The position numbers and the translations under genes were made by a program. From Rhodospirillaceae bacterium (GTDB lineage Bacteria > Pseudomonadota > Alphaproteobacteria > MPNO01 > UBA2964): a stretch of DNA of 64,000 nucleotides. The notes beneath the pieces were generated by a model. It was not told where the DNA came from. It saw only the letters and a list, made by a program, of their open reading frames with translations, and made no database searches. This document shows, in pieces, positions 61,634 to 64,000 of the stretch (its first letter is position 1; every line of letters begins with the position of its first letter). The DNA lies in NCBI GenBank assembly GCA_002709075.1, contig PAPV01000009.1:43301-107300 (forward strand), in the 5' to 3' direction.

Positions 61634-62512
61634 ATGAAGACTCTTGGATTTATAGGCACGGGTGGAATGGGAAGTGGGATGGCTGCAAATCTTTTAAAGG
61701 GAGGAAATCAGCTGTTTGTTAATGATCTTGAGCCAGAACGTTGCAAATTACTATTAGATCAAGGAGCCAAGTTCGCTCAAACACCAAAGGATATCGCTGA
61801 ATCCTGTGATATTGTATTTTCCATGTTACCTAATAATGATGCGGTAAAAGAAGTGGGGTGCGGAATAAACGGGTTAATTAACGCGAGAAAAGGAGCAAAT
61901 GTTTGGATAGACTTAAGTTCTATTGACAAAGAAACAATTGTTTATACACAAAAGATATTTGCAAATAGCCGATGGACTCTAATGGATGGAGCGGCAGGCG
62001 GTGTAGAAGAGGTTGCAGCGGCAGGCCAACTACAAATATGGGTCTCAGGGAATATTTCTTCTTTTGAAAAATATTCCAATTTCTTCACTCCAATGGCCAA
62101 GTCGGTAATGTATGTTGGAGAACTTGGAAACGCAAAACTTGTAAAAAATGCAATGGCTATGTTGGCTGCTGTCAATCATATGGCTATTTTAGAAATTTTT
62201 TCATGGCTTAAACAAGGTGGGCTTACAGCTTCCACCTTTGAGTCAATAATGGGTGACTCAATGTGGAATTCTGCAGCTTCACGAAACATTATGAGAAAAG
62301 TTACAACAGGAAAATACAAACCACGCAAATCATGGATGCCAAAAGATGTCGGCTTTGGACTAGAAATCGCCAGGGATATGGAAGTTCCTATGCCCTTTGT
62401 GAGCTTAGCATCACAAATGTTTTCTATAGCTCAAGCAACCGAAAACGACGAATGGGAAGCAACGGGTATTGCGGCAAATGTTTACGATTTGATAAACAAA
62501 AAAACCAAGTGA
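61634..62512 (+). CDS. 3-hydroxyisobutyrate dehydrogenase family (beta-hydroxyacid dehydrogenase)
   Basis: An NAD(P)-dependent oxidoreductase of 292 residues. The N-terminal Rossmann motif GFIGTGGMGSGMAANL (residues 5-20) is the family's dinucleotide-binding signature. The catalytic Lys lies in GNAKLVKNAM near residue 170. The substrate loop near 118 reads DGAAGGVEEVAAAG, whereas most relatives have a D-x-P-V-S-G-G type. So the substrate (3-hydroxyisobutyrate, tartronate semialdehyde or another hydroxyacid) is uncertain. The frame can be read from a TTG at 61622, but the ATG at 61634 has GGAG six bases before it. No operon partner is visible. Confidence 0.85.
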   Translation: MKTLGFIGTGGMGSGMAANLLKGGNQLFVNDLEPERCKLLLDQGAKFAQTPKDIAESCDIVFSMLPNNDAVKEVGCGINGLINARKGANVWIDLSSIDKETIVYTQKIFANSRWTLMDGAAGGVEEVAAAGQLQIWVSGNISSFEKYSNFFTPMAKSVMYVGELGNAKLVKNAMAMLAAVNHMAILEIFSWLKQGGLTASTFESIMGDSMWNSAASRNIMRKVTTGKYKPRKSWMPKDVGFGLEIARDMEVPMPFVSLASQMFSIAQATENDEWEATGIAANVYDLINKKTK

Positions 62513-62925
62513 CTGTTTATAGAAAAGCTAAATGGTAGCAATTCATCAATCATTATAATCATCCAATACTGAATAAACCCAATGTTATTTAAACCTTCAC
62601 TTTCATTAACCTAGGGTAAGAGTTAGTGAAAAAGGCTATTTCAGTTGAAAATATTCAAAATTTTCTGCAAACAGTGAATACAAAATATTTCCTCTAATTT
62701 TGTCTGTCGGTACGAGGGAATAACTCTCTGCACCTAATCTCATCCATCTAATTAACCCCTGTGGCCAGGACGAACTCATCTAACAGAGAATCTGGTATCG
62801 ATCTAGGTCAACTTGTACCTAATAATCTGAAAATAGCATCGGTAGCGATCCGTTTCTTTATAAACTTAAGCATCTTATTAGTTTACTATAATTCTGAGTT
62901 TCTTTTACCGACTTTCTTTCAAGGT
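62513..62925. other. 413-base gap, possible gene remnants
   Basis: No intact gene. Its right part (62858-62925) contains the out-of-frame C-terminal coding sequence of the Sel1 gene described as a frameshift. Elsewhere a minus-strand open stretch of about 35 codons (around 62640-62750) has no recognisable match. Otherwise I see nothing. Confidence 0.45.
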
Positions 62926-63777
62926 TTACATTAATAGCTGAACTGAACTCCAGAACCGTATTTTTTGTAAAGCCATATTCTTGGTCTGCTGCAAGCTTGA
63001 AGCAATATTTTGCATTTTCAAAATCTGCTCCATACCCTCATTTTTTTCGAACGATGACCCTAACGCAACTTGCGCTTTGAGGTGACCTTGGTCAGCTGCC
63101 AATCGCCACCAATAAGCTGCCCGCGCAATATCCTGTTCCACACCCTCACCGTTGTGAAGTGCATAACCAAGAAAAAATTGCGCGTCCTCCTCACCCTGAT
63201 CTGCTGCCAATCGCCACCAATTAACTGCCTGCTCAATATCTTTGTCGACACCCTTTCCACTGTAGTATGCGAGTCCATGTAAGGTTTGCGCAATTGCAAA
63301 CCCTTTCCGTGCTACAAACCGCCACCAATACACCGCTTGCACACTATTTTGCTCAACACCCTCACCGGTGTAGTATGCATAACCAAGTGCAAGCTGTGCG
63401 GCCTCTTCTTCCTGCTCCGCCGCTGACCGCCACCAGTTAAACGCTTGTACACTATCTTGTGCAATACCCTCGCCACTGTAATAACAATACCCAAGAAAGA
63501 ATTGTGCGGGGGCATAATCGTTCTCCGCTGCCAACCGCCACCAGTTAACCGCTTGCATACTATCTTGTGCAATACCCTCACCACTGTAATAACAATACCC
63601 AAGAAAGAATTGTGCGGGGGCATAATCGTTCTCTGCTGCCAACCGCCACCAGTGCACCGCCTGCGCACCATCCTGCGCAATACCCTCACCGCTGTAGTAT
63701 GCATAACCAAGGTTATGCTGCGCCAGCGTATCGCCCTGATTTGCCTCGGCAATCAACTTTTTTTGTTTGTTTTCCAT
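62926..63777 (-). CDS. Sel1-like repeat protein, last repeat apparently frameshifted
   Basis: 283 residues of tandem 36-residue Sel1/TPR-like helical repeats, a protein-interaction scaffold; no signal peptide, so probably cytosolic. Six repeats begin at each AQxxLGY (first near residue 19), e.g. AQFFLGYCYYSGEGIAQDS, and a seventh begins AQVALGSSFEKNEGMEQ. After EQ the current frame leaves the consensus, but skipping back one base gives DFENAKYCFKLAADQEY, which fits the repeat. A single G lost near 63025 would explain this; the restored protein would have about 306 residues and end at 62858. Repeats 2 and 3 are nearly identical in DNA. Next to a tRNA-fragment attachment site. Partner unknown. 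Confidence 0.82.
   Translation of the reverse strand: MENKQKKLIAEANQGDTLAQHNLGYAYYSGEGIAQDGAQAVHWWRLAAENDYAPAQFFLGYCYYSGEGIAQDSMQAVNWWRLAAENDYAPAQFFLGYCYYSGEGIAQDSVQAFNWWRSAAEQEEEAAQLALGYAYYTGEGVEQNSVQAVYWWRFVARKGFAIAQTLHGLAYYSGKGVDKDIEQAVNWWRLAADQGEEDAQFFLGYALHNGEGVEQDIARAAYWWRLAADQGHLKAQVALGSSFEKNEGMEQILKMQNIASSLQQTKNMALQKIRFWSSVQLLM
63451..63653. repeat. Near-identical 108-bp tandem DNA repeats in the Sel1 gene
   Basis: Bases 63451-63545 recur at 63559-63653 with only two mismatches, an exact 108-bp period (36 codons). This is far more similar than the other repeats of the same gene, so it looks like a recent internal duplication or gene-conversion event. Confidence 0.9.
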
Positions 63778-63859
63778 ACAGTACGTCTGTCATAACTAGA
63801 GATAATTCAGACCCTATAGTTTCTTTTACGAGAGCTTTCCAACGCATCCGCAGCTAAAG

Positions 63860-63887
63860 TGGCGGGAGTGACGGGACTCGAACCCGT
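63860..63887 (-). other. 3' end of a tRNA gene without its 5' part; likely integrase attachment site
   Basis: Read on the minus strand, 28 bases form a full T-arm (ACGGG-TTCGAGT-CCCGT), the 3' acceptor strand CACTCCC, discriminator G and an encoded CCA. The matching 5' acceptor GGGAGTG, D-arm and anticodon arm are absent from the bases upstream (63888-64000). Discriminator G with this end would suit tRNA-Ser among others; identity is not certain. Such a 3' fragment is the normal duplicate left at the distal end of an element integrated into a tRNA gene. By its orientation, chromosome lies to the left and the element to the right. Confidence 0.75.
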
Positions 63888-63965
63888 TTCAAGCCTGTAT
63901 TGACACACACTTAGAGTACTGAAATCCGCAGAAAAGCGCAAGTTTTATTATCTTAGGTTTATTTG

Positions 63966-63997
63966 CGACAACTACGTTTATTTGGTTTTAGTTGTCG
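63966..63997. repeat. Inverted repeat inside the putative element end
   Basis: CGACAACTA at 63966-63974 and its perfect complement TAGTTGTCG at 63989-63997 are separated by 14 bases. It lies about 80 bases into the putative integrated element, where integrase or excisionase arm sites are often found. It could also be a terminator stem of a gene reading in from the right. Confidence 0.6.
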
Positions 63998-64000
63998 TAT

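Noticed and set aside
62640..62750. Short minus-strand open stretch of about 35 codons before the Sel1 gene's end
   Set aside because: No family resemblance and no start signal; could be chance in a gene-poor gap.
63070..63795. Regular 108-bp repeats as a CRISPR array
   Set aside because: The repeats are coding, 36 codons long, without unique spacers; they encode Sel1 helices.
63888..64000. Possibility that the T-arm belongs to a tmRNA or to an intact tRNA
   Set aside because: Discriminator is G, not A as needed for alanylation of tmRNA, no tag-coding sequence is recognisable, and no 5' acceptor or anticodon arm pairs with the 3' end.

Overview
The window is an almost gap-free, AT-rich stretch of an alphaproteobacterial chromosome. 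The assignment rests on gene order. The tpiA-secG-pyrG-kdsA-eno-ftsB-pdhA run, the ppiD-trpEGDC-moaC-moeA-lexA-gltX-gltA run, the lpxB-lpxI-lpxA-fabZ-skp-bamA-rseP-dxr-cdsA-uppS-frr-pyrH-tsf-rpsB run, and the dnaE-lolD-lolC-proS-DUF1467-rnj-coaX-birA-nuoN..nuoA run are all typical of free-living Alphaproteobacteria. Low G+C, short intergenic gaps and an intact aerobic core suggest a streamlined, possibly marine, Rhodospirillales/SAR116-like lineage. That placement is inference; no rRNA or other taxonomic marker is present.

Layout. 1-6546 (minus) is a glycolysis / CTP / Kdo / divisome cluster ending in a truncated pdhA at the left edge. 6773-18392 (plus) carries the periplasmic chaperone PpiD, tryptophan biosynthesis (trpE, then trpGDC behind a possible own promoter), molybdopterin cofactor genes, the SOS repressor LexA, glutamyl-tRNA synthetase and citrate synthase. 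18428-31751 (minus) is the envelope/translation block: lipid A synthesis, outer-membrane assembly, isoprenoid and phospholipid precursor synthesis, ribosome recycling, UMP kinase, EF-Ts and ribosomal protein S2. 31951-38865 (minus) holds DNA polymerase III alpha, the Lol lipoprotein exporter and prolyl-tRNA synthetase. 39133-40434 (plus) is a purine permease inserted on the opposite strand. 40511-58001 (minus) holds a small membrane protein, RNase J, pantothenate kinase, biotin ligase and the complete 14-gene NADH dehydrogenase (complex I) operon.

The right end (58296-64000) is accessory. It has two tandem paralogous bicupin proteins, a 9-codon ORF behind a perfect ribosome-binding site, a cold-shock protein with a strong intrinsic terminator, a 3-hydroxyisobutyrate-dehydrogenase-family enzyme, and a Sel1-repeat protein whose last repeat appears broken by a one-base deletion. 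The last 140 bases hold the 3' end of a tRNA gene without its 5' part. That is the usual signature of an integrative-element attachment site, so the window probably stops just inside a genomic island.

I did not find a convincing new multi-gene system. The items most worth a second look are the tRNA-fragment attachment site, the frameshifted Sel1 gene, the absence of lpxD and comEC from otherwise conserved neighbourhoods, a 17-bp palindrome made of two GANTC sites at the ftsB start, and the tandem bicupins.
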